From Saccoglossus kowalevskii (Eukaryota; Hemichordata; Enteropneusta; Harrimaniidae), in NCBI RefSeq assembly GCF_000003605.2, contig NW_003118146.1, forward strand, positions 1 through 40,284: a stretch of DNA of 40,284 nt, given 5' to 3'. Below the pieces are notes generated by a model. That model searched no databases. It was given only the letters and a program-made list of their open reading frames with translations, and had not been told where the DNA came from. The position numbers and the translations under genes are program-made. Below, piece after piece: positions 23,813 through 36,219 of this stretch; position 1 is the stretch's first letter, and every line of letters starts with the position of its first letter.

Positions 23813-24704
23813 TGGTGGACTGATATCCATCAATGTAGGCAGTTTAATGAAGCTCAATTGTCTAAAACACATGGTATGAAAACAAAAAAAAGAAATAAAA
23901 GAAAATGCTGGCAGACTGCACCAGGCAATGCCTTGAGGGATGCAATGAGGACCAGAACTGGGACACACCACGCTTTTGGGTCTTTAGGATCTTGAAATTC
24001 GCAATCTTTCAAATCTTGAAACCTGTAGAGAGGGGGAGATACAGCAGCCAAATATACCCTTGTCACGTGTTCAGGGCAGTGACTTTGTAGAATCTGCAAC
24101 TGAGCGCCATGCATCAGGAGCAACTGGCTTTATATGGATACGATGTACGGGTAAATTTTGCTGGGAACACCAATCATAATTCAGATCAGCCAACCAATCT
24201 TGCGATCAATGATAGACAAAGCGCCGCCAAGGTAGGATTCACTCGCACACGCATCCGATATAAAACAGATGACTATTTAAGTTATATTCCTATCACCACA
24301 TCTTATAACTGGACATGTGGTGACATAATATATCAAGGTTTCGTTTATCTGAACAATGCTATGTTCAATAATTGATGATAGTGATGATTGGACTTAATCA
24401 TCATGTCTCAGTCGGCGAAAGTATAAGCAATTATTCAAAAATAAAGATTTCATAATTAGTACAGAAAATAAGACAAATTGAAGGATAAGTGTCTATCAAA
24501 ATAATGTTAATGTTGTCACGTGGTGTAACCAAAAAATGAACATTCTTTTGGAGTACTAGTGCTTTAAATTAGGAATATTTTTTGGGAAATGCATGATTCC
24601 AATGGACAAGCAAGATAATTTCAAATAATGTGTAAGTGAAAACAGAACAATCAGTGTAGATTATTAAATAGTTACGTTATATTGTAAAACACTAGATTAC
24701 CAAA
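23813..24704 (+). repeat. Satellite unit M27 (L class, 892 bp)
   Basis: Marked by GCGCCATGCATCAGG, CAGCCAACCAATC, GCGCCGCCAAGG and GAACAATGCTATG. All recur in the next unit. Confidence 0.95.
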
Positions 24705-25596
24705 TGGTGGACTGATATCCATCAATGTAGGCAGTTTAATGAAGCTCAATTGTCTAAAACACATGGTATGAAAACAAAAAAAAGAAATAAAAGAAAATGC
24801 TGGCAGACTGCACCAGGCAATGCCTTGAGGGATGCAATGAGGACCAGAACTGGGACACACCACGCTTTTGGGTCTTTAGGATCTTGAAATTCGCAATCTT
24901 TCAAATCTTGAAACCTGTAGAGAGGGGGAGATACAGCAGCCAAATATACCCTTGTCACGTGTTCAGGGCAGTGACTTTGTAGAATCTGCAACTGAGCGCC
25001 ATGCATCAGGAGAAACTGGCTTTATATGGATACGATGTACGAGTAAATTTTGCTGGGAACACAAATCATAATTCAGATCAGCCAACCAATCTTGCGATCA
25101 ATGATAGACAAAGCGCCGCCAAGGTAGGATTCACTCGCACACGCATCCGATATAAAACAGATGACTATTTAAGTTATATTCCTATCACCACATCTTATAA
25201 CTGGACATGTGGTGACATAATATATCAAGGTTTCGTTTATCTGAACAATGCTATGTTCAATAATTGATGATAGTGATGATTGGACTTAATCATCATGTCT
25301 CAGTCGGTGAAAGTATAAGCAATTATTCAAAAATAAAGATTTCATAATTAGTACAGAAAATAAGACAAATTGAAGGATAAGTGTCTATCAAAATAATGTT
25401 AATGTTGTCACGTGGTGTAACCAAAAAATGAACATTCTTTTGGAGTACTAGTGCTTTAAATTAGGAATATTTTTTGGGAAATGCATGATTCCAATGGACA
25501 AGCAAGATAATTTCAAATAATGTGTAAGTGAAAACAGAACAATCAGTGTAGATTATTAAATAGTTACGTTATATTGTAAAACACTAGATTACCAAA
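24705..25596 (+). repeat. Satellite unit M28 (L class, 892 bp)
   Basis: Same length as M27 and near-identical to it. I see only a few differences: GAAACTGG versus CAACTGG, TACGAGTAAAT versus TACGGGTAAAT, AACACAAATC versus AACACCAATC, and CGGTGAAAG versus CGGCGAAAG. Confidence 0.95.
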
Positions 25597-26488
25597 TGGT
25601 GGACTGATATCCATCAATGTAGGCAGTTTAATGAAGGTCAATTGTCTAAAACACATGGTATGAAAACAAAAAAAGAATTAAAAGAAAATGCTGGCAGACT
25701 GCACCAGGCAATGCCTTGAGGGATGCAATGGGGACCAGAACTGGGACACACCACGCTTTTGGGTCTTTAGGATCTTGAAATTCGCAATCTTTCAAATCTT
25801 GAAACCTGTAGAGAGGGGGAGATACAGCAGCCAAATATACCCTTGTCACGTGTTCAGGGCGGTGACTTTGTAGAATCTGCAACTGAATGCCAAGAATCAG
25901 GAGAAACTGGCTTTATATGGATACGATATACGGGTAAATTTTGCTGGGAACACCAATCATAATTCAGACAAGCCAAACAATCTTGCGATCAATGATAGAC
26001 AAAGCGCCCCCAAGGTATGATTCACTCGCACACACATCCGACATAAAGCAGATGACTATTTAAGTTATATTCCTATCACCACATCTTATAACTGGACATG
26101 TGGTGACATAATATATCAAGGTTTCGTTTATCTGAACAAGGCTATGTTCAATAATTGACGATAGTGATGATTGGACTTAATCATCATGTCTCAGTCGGTG
26201 AAAGTATAAGCAATTATTCAAAAATAAAGATTTCATAATTAGTACAGAAAATAAGACAAATTGAAGGATAAGTGTCTATCAAAATAATGTTAATGTTGTC
26301 ACGTGGTGTAACCAAAAAATGAACATTCTTTTGGAGTACTAGTGCTTTAAATTAGGAATATTTTTTGGGAAATGCATGATTTCCAATGGACAAGCAAGAT
26401 AATTTCAAATAATGTGTAAGTGAAAACAAAACAATCAGTGTAGATTATTAAATAGTTACGTTATATTGTAAAACACTAGATTACCAAA
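25597..26488 (+). repeat. Satellite unit M29 (L class, 892 bp)
   Basis: Several private changes cluster in its middle: AATGCCAAGAATCAGG, CGATATACGGG, CAGACAAGCC, GTATGATTCACTC and CCGACATAAAGC. Tail close to M28. Confidence 0.95.
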
Positions 26489-27369
26489 TGGTGGACTGAT
26501 ATTCATCAATGTAGGCAGTATAATAAAGGTCAATTGTCTAAAACACATGGTATGAAAATAAAAAAGTAGAAGAAATAACAGAAAAATGCTAGCAGGCTGC
26601 ACCAGGCATTGCCTTGAGGGATGCAATTAGGACCAGAACTGGGACACATCACGCTTTGGGTCTTTTGGATCTTAAAATTCGCAATCTTTCAAATCTTGAA
26701 ACCTGTAAAGAGGGGGAGATACAGCAGCCAAATACACCCTTGTCACGTGTTCAGGGCAGTGACTTTGTAGAATCTGCAACTGAGCGCCAAGCATCAGGAG
26801 AAACTGGCTTTATATGGATACGATGTACGGGAACACCAATCATAATTCAGATCAGCCAATCAATCTTGCGATCAATGGTAGACAATGCGCCTCCAAGGTA
26901 CGATTCACTCGCACTCGCATCCGATATAAAACTGATGACCAATTATGTTATATTCCTATCACCACATCTTATAACAGGATATGTGATGACATAATATATC
27001 AAGGTTTTGTTAATCTGAACAAGGTTATGGTCAATAATTGATGATAGTGTTGATTGGACTTAATCATCATGTCTCAATCGGTGAAGGTATAAGAAAATAT
27101 TCAAAAATTAATATTTCATAATTTGTACAGAAAATAAGACAAATTGAAAGATAAGTGTCGATCAAAATAATGTTAATGTTTTCACGTATTGTAACCAAAA
27201 AATGAACATTCTTTTGGAGTAATCTACTTTAAATTAGGAATATTTTTTGGGAAATGCATGATTCCAATGGACAAGCAAGATAATTTCAAATAATGTGTAA
27301 GTGAAAACAGAACAATCAGTGTAGATTATTAAATAGTTACGTTATATTGTAAAACACTAGATTACCAAA
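26489..27369 (+). repeat. Satellite unit M30 (S class, 881 bp)
   Basis: Lacks the L segment near 26829. The second CACGTG is CACGTA (27183-27188) within TTTTCACGTATTG, a mark shared with M31, M34 and M35. GTTATGGTCAATAATTG is another link to M31 and M35. Confidence 0.95.
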
Positions 27370-28246
27370 TGGTGGACTGATATTCATCAATGTAGGCAGT
27401 ATAATAAAGGTCAATTGTCTAAAACACATGGTATGAAAACGAAAAAAAAAAGAAATAAAAGAAAATGCTGGCAGACTGCACCAGGCAATGCCTTGAGGGA
27501 TGCAATGAGGACCAGAACTGGGACACACCACGCTTTGGGTCTTTAGGATCATGAAATTCGCAATCTTTCAAATCTTGAAACCTGTAGAGAGGGGGAATAA
27601 GCAGCCAAATATACCCTTGTCACGTGTTCAGGGCGGTGACTTTGTAGAATCTGCAACTGAGCGCCAAGCATCAGGCGAAACTGGCTTTATATGGATACGA
27701 TGTACGGGAACACCAATCATAATTCAGATCAGCCAAACAATCTTGCGATCAATGGTAGACAAAGCGCTCCCAATGTAGGATTCACTCGCACACGCATCCG
27801 ATATAAAACTGATGACCAATTAAGTTATATTCCTATCACCACATCTTATAACAAGATATGTGATGTCATAATATATCAAGGTTTTGTTAATCTGAACAAG
27901 GTTATGGTCAATAATTGATGATAGTGTTGATTGGACTTAATCATCATGTCTCAATCGGTGAAGGTATAAGAAAATATTCAAAAATTAATATTTCATAATT
28001 TGTACAGAAAATAAGACAAATTGAAAGATAAGTGTCGATCAAAATAATGTTAATGTTTTCACGTATTGTAACCAAAAAATGAACATTCTTTTGGAGTAAT
28101 CTGCTTTAAATTAGGAATATTTTTTGGGAAATGCATGATTCCAATGGACAAGCAAGATAATTTTAAATAATGTGTAAGTTAAAACAGAACAATCAGTGTA
28201 GATTATTAAATAGTTACGTTATATTGTAAAACACTACATTACCAAA
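27370..28246 (+). repeat. Satellite unit M31 (S class, 877 bp)
   Basis: A short loss gives GGGGGAATAAGCAGCC near 27592. Tail with CACGTA (28060-28065) and AATCTGCTTTAAATT matches M35. Confidence 0.95.
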
Positions 28247-29134
28247 TGGTGGTCTGATATCCATCAATGTAGGCAGATAATAAAGGTCAATTGTCTAAAA
28301 CACATGGTATGAAAACGAAAAAAAAAGAAATAAAAGGAAATGCTGGCAGACTGCACCAGGCAATGCCTTGAGGGATGCAATGAGGACCAGAACTGGGACA
28401 CACCACGCTTTGGGTCTTTAGGATCTTGAAATTCGCAATCTTTCAAATCTTGAAACCTGTAGAGAGGGGGAGATACAGCAGCCAATTATACCCTTGTCAC
28501 GTGTTCATGGCGGTGAATTTGTAGAATCTGCAACTGAGCGCCAAGCATCAGGAGAAACTGGCTTTATATAGATACGATGTACGGGTAAATTTTGCTGGGA
28601 ACACCAATCATAATTCAAATCAGCCAAACAATCTTGCGATCAATGAAAGACAAAGCGCCCCCAAGGTAAGATTCACACGCACTCGCATCCGATATAAAAC
28701 TGCTGACGATTTAAGTTATATTCCTATCACCACATCTTATAACTGGATATGTGGTGACATAATATATTAAGGTTTCGTTTATCCGAACAAGGTTGTGTCC
28801 AATAATTGATGATAGTGTTGATTGGACTTAATCATCATGTCTCAGTCGGTGAAAGTATAAGCAATTATTCAAAAAATAAAGATTTCATAATTAGTACAGA
28901 AAATAGGACAAATTGAAGGATAAGTGTTAATCAAAATAAAGTTTATGTTGTCACGTGGTGTAACCAAAAATGAACATTCTTTTGGAATAATCGTACTTTA
29001 AATTAGGAATATTTTTGGGAAATGCATGATTCCAATGGACAAGCAAGATATTTCAAATAATGTGTAAGTGAAAACAGACAATCAATGTAGATATTAAATA
29101 GTTACGTTATATTGTAAAACACTAGATTTGCAAA
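28247..29134 (+). repeat. Satellite unit M32 (L class, 888 bp)
   Basis: Preceded by CACTACATTACC and followed by a shortened GGCAGATAATAAAGG, as at the M36 boundary. From about 28960 to its end it has many one-base losses (AAAAATGAAC, AGATATTTC, CAGACAATC, AGATATTAAAT), which continue into M33. Confidence 0.93.
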
Positions 29135-30011
29135 TGGTGGACTGATATTCATCAATGTAGGCAGTATAATAAAGGTCAATGTCTAAACACACGGTATGAA
29201 ATAAAAAAGAAGAAGAAATAACAGAAAATGCTAGCAGGCTGCGCCAGGCATTGCCTTGAGGGAATCAATTAGGACCAGAACTGGGACACACACGCTTTGG
29301 GTCTTTAGGATCTTGAATTTCGCAATCTTTCAAATCTTGAAACCTGTAAAGAGGGGGAGATACAGCAGCCAAATATACCCTTGTCACGTGTTCAGGGCGG
29401 TGATTTTGTAGAATCTGCAACTGAGCGCCAAGCGTCAGGAGAACCTGGCTTTATATGGATACGATGTACGGGAACACCAATCATAATTCAGATCAGCCAA
29501 ACAATCTTGCGAACAATGGCAGACAAAGCGCCCCCAATGTAGGATTCACTCGACCTCGCATCAGATATAAAACTGATGACCAATTAAGTTATATTCCTAT
29601 CACCACATCTTATAACTGGATAAGTGGTGACATAATATATCAAGGTTTCGTTTATCCGAACAAGGCTATGTTCAGTAATTGATGATAGTGTTGATTGGAC
29701 TTAATCATCATGTCTCAATCGGTGAATGTATAAGAAAATATTCAAAAATAAAGATTTCATAATTAGTACAGAAAATAAGACAAATTGAAGGATAAGTGTC
29801 GATCAAAATAATGTTAATGTTGTCACGTGGTGTAACCAAAAAATGAACATTCTTTTGGAGTACTAGAGCTTTAAATTAGGAATATTTTTTGGGAAATGCA
29901 TGATTCCAATGGACAAGCAAGATAATTTCAAATAATGTGTAAGTGAAAACAGAACAATCATTGTAGATTATTAAATAGTTACGTTATATTGTAAAACACT
30001 AGATTAGCAAA
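29135..30011 (+). repeat. Satellite unit M33 (S class with L-like stretch, 877 bp)
   Basis: Lacks the L segment near 29471 and has CCAATTAAG, yet continues with L-type GGTTTCGTTTATCCG, then returns to TCTCAATCGG. The head holds further one-base losses (GGTCAATGTC, TAAACACACGG, ACACACGC). Confidence 0.93.
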
Positions 30012-30902
30012 TGGTGGACTGATATCCATCAATGTAGGCAGTTTAATAAAGGTCAATTGTCTAAAACACATGGTATGAAAACAAAAAAAAGAAATAAAAG
30101 AAAATGCTGGCAGACTGCACCAGGCAATGCCTTGAAGGATGCAATGAGGACCAGAACTGGGACACACCACGCTTTTGGGTCTTTAGGATCTTTAAATTCG
30201 CAATCTTTCAAATCTTGAAACCTGTAGAGAGGGGGAGATACAGCAGCCAAATATACCATTGTCACGTGTTCAAGGCGGTGACTTTGTAGAATCTGCAACT
30301 GAGCGCCAAGCATCAGGAGAAAATGGTTTTATATGGATACGATGTACGGGTAAATTTTGCTGGGAACACCAATCATAATTCAGATCAGCCAAACAATCTT
30401 GCGATCAATGATAGACAAGGCGCCCCAAGGTAGGATTCACTCGCACACGCATCCGATATAAAACAGATGACTATTTAATTTATATTCCTATCACCACATC
30501 TTATAACTGGACATGTGGTGACATAATATATCAAGGTTTCGTTTATCTGAACAAGGCTATGTTCAATAATTGATGATAGTGATGATTGGACTTAATCATC
30601 ATGTCTCGGTCGGTGAAATTATAAGCAATTATTCAAAAATAAAGATTTCATAATTAGTACAGAAAATAAGACAAATTGAAAGATAAGTGTCGATCAAAAT
30701 AATGTTAATGTTTTCACGTATTGTAACCAAAAAATGAACATTCTTTTGGAGTAATCTACTTTAAATTAGGAATATTTTTTTGGGAAATGCATGATTCCAA
30801 TGGACAAGCAAGATAATTTCAAATAATGTGTAAGTGAAAACAGAACAATCAGTGTAGATTATTAAATAGTTACGTTATATTGTAAAACACTAGATTTGCA
30901 AA
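30012..30902 (+). repeat. Satellite unit M34 (L to S hybrid, 891 bp)
   Basis: L class up to about 30670, then S-type tail GAAAGATAAGTG, TTTTCACGTATTG (CACGTA at 30715-30720) and AATCTACTTTAAATT, as in M30. Confidence 0.95.
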
Positions 30903-31796
30903 TGGTGGACTGATATTCGTCAATGTAGGCAGTATAATAAAGGTCAATTGTCTAAAACACATGGTATGAAAACGAAAAAAAAAATAAAATAAAAGAAAAT
31001 GCTGGCAGACTGCACCAGGCAATGCCTTGAGGGATGCAATGAGGGCCAGAACTGGGACACACCACGCTTTGGGTCTTTAGGATCTTGAAATTCGCAATCT
31101 TTCAAATCTTGAAACCTGTAGAGAGGGGGAGATACAGCAGCCAAATATAACATTGTCACGTGTTCAGGGCGGTGACTTTGTAGAATCTGCAACTGAGCGC
31201 CAAGCATCAGGAGAAACTGGCTTTATATGGATACGATGTACGGGTAAATTTTGCTGGGAACACCAATCATAATTCAGATCAGCCAAACAATCTTGCGATC
31301 AATGGTAGACAAAGCGCCCCCAATGTAGGATTCACTCGCACACGCATCCGATATAAAACTGATGACCAATTAAGTTATATTCCTATCACCACATCTTATA
31401 ACAGGATATGTGATGTCATAATATATCAAGGTTTTGTTAATCTGAACAAGGTTATGGTCAATAATTGATGATAGTGTTGATTGGACTTAATCATCATGTC
31501 TCAATCGGTGAAGGTATAAGAAAATATTCAAAAATTAATATTTCATAATTTGTACAGAAAATAAGACAAATTGAAAGATAAGTGTCGATCAAAATAATGT
31601 TAATGTTTTCACGTATTGTAACCAAAAAATGAACATTCTTTTGGAGTAATCTGCTTTAAATTAGGAATATTTTTTGGGAAATGCATGATTCCAATGGACA
31701 AGCACGATAATTTCAAATAATGTGTAAGTGAAAACAGAACAATCAGTGTAGATTATTAAATAGTTACGTTATATTGTAAAACACTACATTACCAAA
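30903..31796 (+). repeat. Satellite unit M35 (L to S hybrid, 894 bp)
   Basis: Keeps the 14-bp L segment (about 31245), then ATGGTAGAC, CCAATGTAGG, CCAATTAAG and the S tail with CACGTA (31610-31615). From there on it matches M31, with GTGATGTCATAATATATC shared between the two. Confidence 0.95.
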
Positions 31797-32659
31797 TGGT
31801 GGACTGATATCCATCAATGTAGGCAGATTAATAAAGGTCAATTGTCTAAAACACATGGTATGAAAAAGAAAAAAAAGAAATAAAAGAAAATGCTGGCAGA
31901 CTGCACCAGGCGATGCCTTGAGGGATGCAATGAGACCAGAACTGGGACACACCACGCTTTGGGTCTTTAGGATCTTGAAATTCGCAATCTTCAAACTGTA
32001 GAGAGGGGAAATACAGCAGCCAGATACACCCTGTCACGTGTCAGAGCGGTGACATTGTAGAATCTGCAACAGAGCGCCAAGCATCAGGAGAAACTGGCTT
32101 CATATGGATACGATGTACGGGAACACCAATCATAATTCAGATCAGCCAAAAAATCTTGCGAACAATGGTAGACAAAGCGCCCCAATGTAGGATTCACTCG
32201 CACTCGCATCCGATATAAAACTGATGACCAATTAAGTTATATTCCTATCACCACATCTTATAACAGGATATGTGATGACATAATATATCAAGGTTTTGTT
32301 AATCTGTACAAGGTTATGTTCAATAATTGATGATAGTGTTGATTGGACTTAATCATCATGTCTCAATCGGTGAAGGTATAAGAAAATATTCAAAAAATAA
32401 TATTTCATAATTTGTACAGAAAATAAGACAGATTGAAAGATAAGTGTCGATCAAAATAATGTTAATGTTGTCACGTGGTGTAACCAAAAAATGAACATTC
32501 ATTTGCAGTAATCGTGCTTTAAATTAGGAATATATTTTGGGAAGTGCATGATTCCAATGGACAAGCAAGATAATTTCAAATAATGTGTAAGTGAAAACAG
32601 AACAATCAGTGTAGATTATTAAATAGTTACGTTATATTGTAAAACACTAGATTACCAAA
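31797..32659 (+). repeat. Satellite unit M36 (S class, 863 bp, shortest intact unit)
   Basis: Lacks the L segment near 32118. It also has a run of small losses at about 31930-32045 (CAATGAGACC, ATCTTCAAACTGTAG, ACACCCTGTCACGTG, TCAGAGCGG), which together explain its length. Confidence 0.93.
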
Positions 32660-33551
32660 TGGTGGACTGATATCCATCAATGTAGGCAGTTTAATAAAGG
32701 TCAATTGTCTAAAACACATGGTATGAAAACAAAAAAAAGAAATAAAAGAAAATGCTGGCAGACTGCACCAGGCAATGCCTTGAGGGATGCAATGAGGACC
32801 AGAACTGGGACACACCACGCTTTTGGGTCTTTAGGATCTTGAAATTCGCAATCTTTCAAATCTTGAAACCTGTAGAGAGGGGGAGATACAGCAGCCAAAT
32901 ATACCCTTGTCACGTGTTCAGGGCAGTGACTTTGTAGAATCTGCAACTGAGCGCCAAGCATCAGGAGAAACTGGCTTTATATGGATACGATGTACGGGTA
33001 AATTTTGCTGGGAACACCAATCATAATTCAGATCAGCCAAACAATCTTGCGATCAATGATAGACAAAGCGCCCCCAAGGTAGGATTCACTCGCACTCGCA
33101 TCCAATATAAAACTGATGACTATTTAAGTTATATTCCTATCACCACATCTTATAACTGGATATGTGGTGACATAATATATCAAGGTTTCGTTTATCTGAA
33201 CAAGGCTGTGTTCAATAATTGATGATAGTGTTGATTGGACTTAATCATCATGTCGCAGTCGGTGAAAGTATAAGCAATTATTCAAAAATAAAGATTTCAT
33301 AATTAGTACAGAAAATAAGACAAATTGAAGGATAAGTGTCAATCAAAATAAAGTTTATGTTGTCACGTGGTGTAACCAAAAAATGAACATTCTTTTGGAG
33401 TACTAGTGCTTTAAATTAGGAATATTTTTTGGGAAATGCATGATTCCAATGGACAAGCAAGATAATTTCAAATAATGTGTAAGTGAAAACAGAACAATCA
33501 GTGTAGATTATTAAATAGTTACGTTATATTGTAAAACACTAGATTACCAAA
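32660..33551 (+). repeat. Satellite unit M37 (L class, 892 bp)
   Basis: Consensus-like head. CATCCAATATAAAAC near 33098 is shared only with M13, and ATGTCGCAGTCGG with the M8-M13 group. Confidence 0.95.
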
Positions 33552-34443
33552 TGGTGGACTGATATCCATCAATGTAGGCAGTTCAATGAAGGTCAATTGT
33601 CTAAAACACATGGTATGAAAACAAAAAAAAGAAATAAAAGAAAATGCTGGCAGACTGCACCAGGCAATGCCTTGAGGGATGCAATTAGGACCAGAACTGG
33701 GACACACCACGCTTTTGGGTCTTTATGATCTTGAAATTCGCAATCTTTCAAATCTTGAAACCTGTAGAGAGGGGGAGATACAGCAGCCAAATATACCCTT
33801 GTCACGTGTTCAAGGCGGTGACTTTGTAGAATCTGCAACTGAGCGCCAAGCATCAGGAGAAACTGGCTTTATATGGATACGATGTACGGGTAAATTATGC
33901 TGGGAACACCAATCATAATTCAGATCAGCCAAACAATCTTGCGATCAATGATAGACAAAGCGCCCCCAAGGTAGGATTCACTCGCACTCGCATCTGATAT
34001 AAAACTGATGACTATTTAAGTTATATTCCTATCACCACATCTTATAACTGGATATGTGGTGACATAATATATCAAGGTTTCGTTTATCTGAACAAGGCTG
34101 TGTTCAATAATTGATGATAGTGTTGATTGGACTTAATCATCATGTCGCAGTCGGTGAAAGTATAAGCAATTATTCAAAAATAAAGATTTCATAATTAATA
34201 CAGAAAATAAGACAAATTGAAGAATAAGTGTCAATCAAAATAAAGTTTATGTTGTCACGTGGTGTAACCAAAAAATGAACATTCTTTTGGAGTAATCATT
34301 CTTTAAATTAGAAATATTTTTTGGGAAATGCATGATTGCAATGGACAAGCAAGATAATTTCAAATAATGTGTAAGTAAAAACAGAACAATCAGTGTAGAT
34401 TATTAAATAGTTACGTTATATTGTAGAACACTAGATTTGCAAA
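33552..34443 (+). repeat. Satellite unit M38 (L class, 892 bp)
   Basis: GTTCAATGAAGG and TCTTTATGATCTTG are shared with M12, about 23 kb upstream. AAATTATGCTGGG is shared with M10 and M45. CpG loss gives GCATCTGATATAAAAC. Confidence 0.95.
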
Positions 34444-35319
34444 TGGTGGACTGATATTCATCAATGTAGGCAGTTTAATAAAGGTCAATTGTCTAAAACA
34501 CATGGTATGAAAACAAAAAAAAGAAATAAAAGAAAATGCTGGCAGACTGCACCAGGCAATGCCTTGAGGGATGCAATTAGGACCAGAACTGGGACACACC
34601 ACGCTTTGGGTCTTTAGGGTCTAGAAATTCGCAATCTTTCAAATCTTGAAACCTGTAGAGATGGGTAGAGACAGCAGCCAAATATAGCCATGTCACGTGT
34701 TCAGGGCGGTGACTTTGTAGAATCTGCAACTGAGCGCCAAGTATCAGGAGAAACTGGCTTTATATGGATACGATGTACGGGAACACCAATCATAATTCAG
34801 ATCAGCCAAACAATCTTGCGATCAATGGTAGACAAAGCGCCCTCAAGGTAAGATTCACTCGCACTCGCATCCGATATAAAACTGATGACCAATTAAGTTA
34901 TATTCCTATCACCACATCTTATAACAGGATATGTGATGATATAATATATCAAGGTTTTGTTAATCTGAACAAGGTTATGTTCAATAATTGATGATAGTGT
35001 TGATTGGACTTATTCATCATGTCTCAATCGGTGAAGGTATAAGAAAATATTCAAAAAAAATATTTCATAATTTGTACAGAAAATAAGACAAATTGTAGGA
35101 TAAGTGTCGATCAAAATAATGTTAATGTTGTCACGTGGTGTAACCAAAAAATGAACATTCTTTTGGAGTACTAGTGCTTTAAATTAGGAATATTTTTTGG
35201 GAAATGCATGATTCCAATGGACAAGCAAGATAATTTCAAATAATGTGTAAGTGATAACAGAACAATCAGCGTAGATTATTAAATAGTTACGTTATATTGT
35301 AAAACACTAGATTACCAAA
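34444..35319 (+). repeat. Satellite unit M39 (S class, 876 bp)
   Basis: Lacks the L segment near 34781. Private: TTAGGGTCTAGAAATTC, GATGGGTAGAGACAGC, AAGTATCAGG and GTGATGATATAATATATC. Confidence 0.95.
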
Positions 35320-36219
35320 TGGTGGACTGATATCCATCAATGTATGCAGTTTAATAAAGGTCAATTGTCTAAAAAACATGGTATGCAAACGAAAAAAAAA
35401 AGAAATAAAAGAAAATGCTGGCCTGGCAGACTGCACCAGGCAATGCCTTGAGGGATGCAATGAGGACCAGAACTGGGACACACCACGCTTTGGGTCTTTA
35501 GGATCTTGAAATTCGCAATCTTTCAAATCTTGAAACCTGTAGAGAGGGGGAGATACAGCAGCCAAAAATACCCTTGTCACGTGTTCAGGGCGGTGACTTT
35601 GTAGAATCTGCAACTGAGCGCCAAGCATCAGGAGAAACTGGCTTTATATGGATACGATGTACGGGTAAATTTTGCAGGGAACACCAATCATAATTCAGAT
35701 CAGCCAAACAATCTTGCGATCAAGGATAGACAAAGCACCCCCAAGGTAGGATTCACTCGCACACGCATCCGATATAAAACTGATGACTATTTAAGTTATA
35801 TTCCTATCACCACATCTTATAACTGGACATGTGGTGACAAAAATATATCAAGGTTTCGTTTATCTGAACAAGGCTATGTTCAATAATTGATGATAGTGTT
35901 GATTGGACTTAATCATCATGTCGCAGTCGGTGAAAGTATAAGCAATTATTCAAAAATAAAGATTTCATAATTAATACAGAAAATAAGACAAATTGAAGGA
36001 TAAGTGTCAATCAAAATAAAGTTTATGTTGTCACGTGGTGTAACCAAAAAATGAACATTCTTTTGGAGTAATCATTCTTTAAATTAGGAATATTTTTTGG
36101 GAAATGCATGATTGCAATGGACAAGCAAGATAATTTCAAATAATGTGTAAGTGAAAACAGAACAATCAGTGTAGATTATTAAATAGTTACGTTATATTGT
36201 AAAACACTAGATAACCAAG
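35320..36219 (+). repeat. Satellite unit M40 (L class, 900 bp, longest unit)
   Basis: Has a 5-bp tandem duplication of CTGGC (ATGCTGGCCTGGCAGAC near 35417) and extra A residues (GACAAAAATATATC, A9 in the A-rich tract). Confidence 0.95.
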
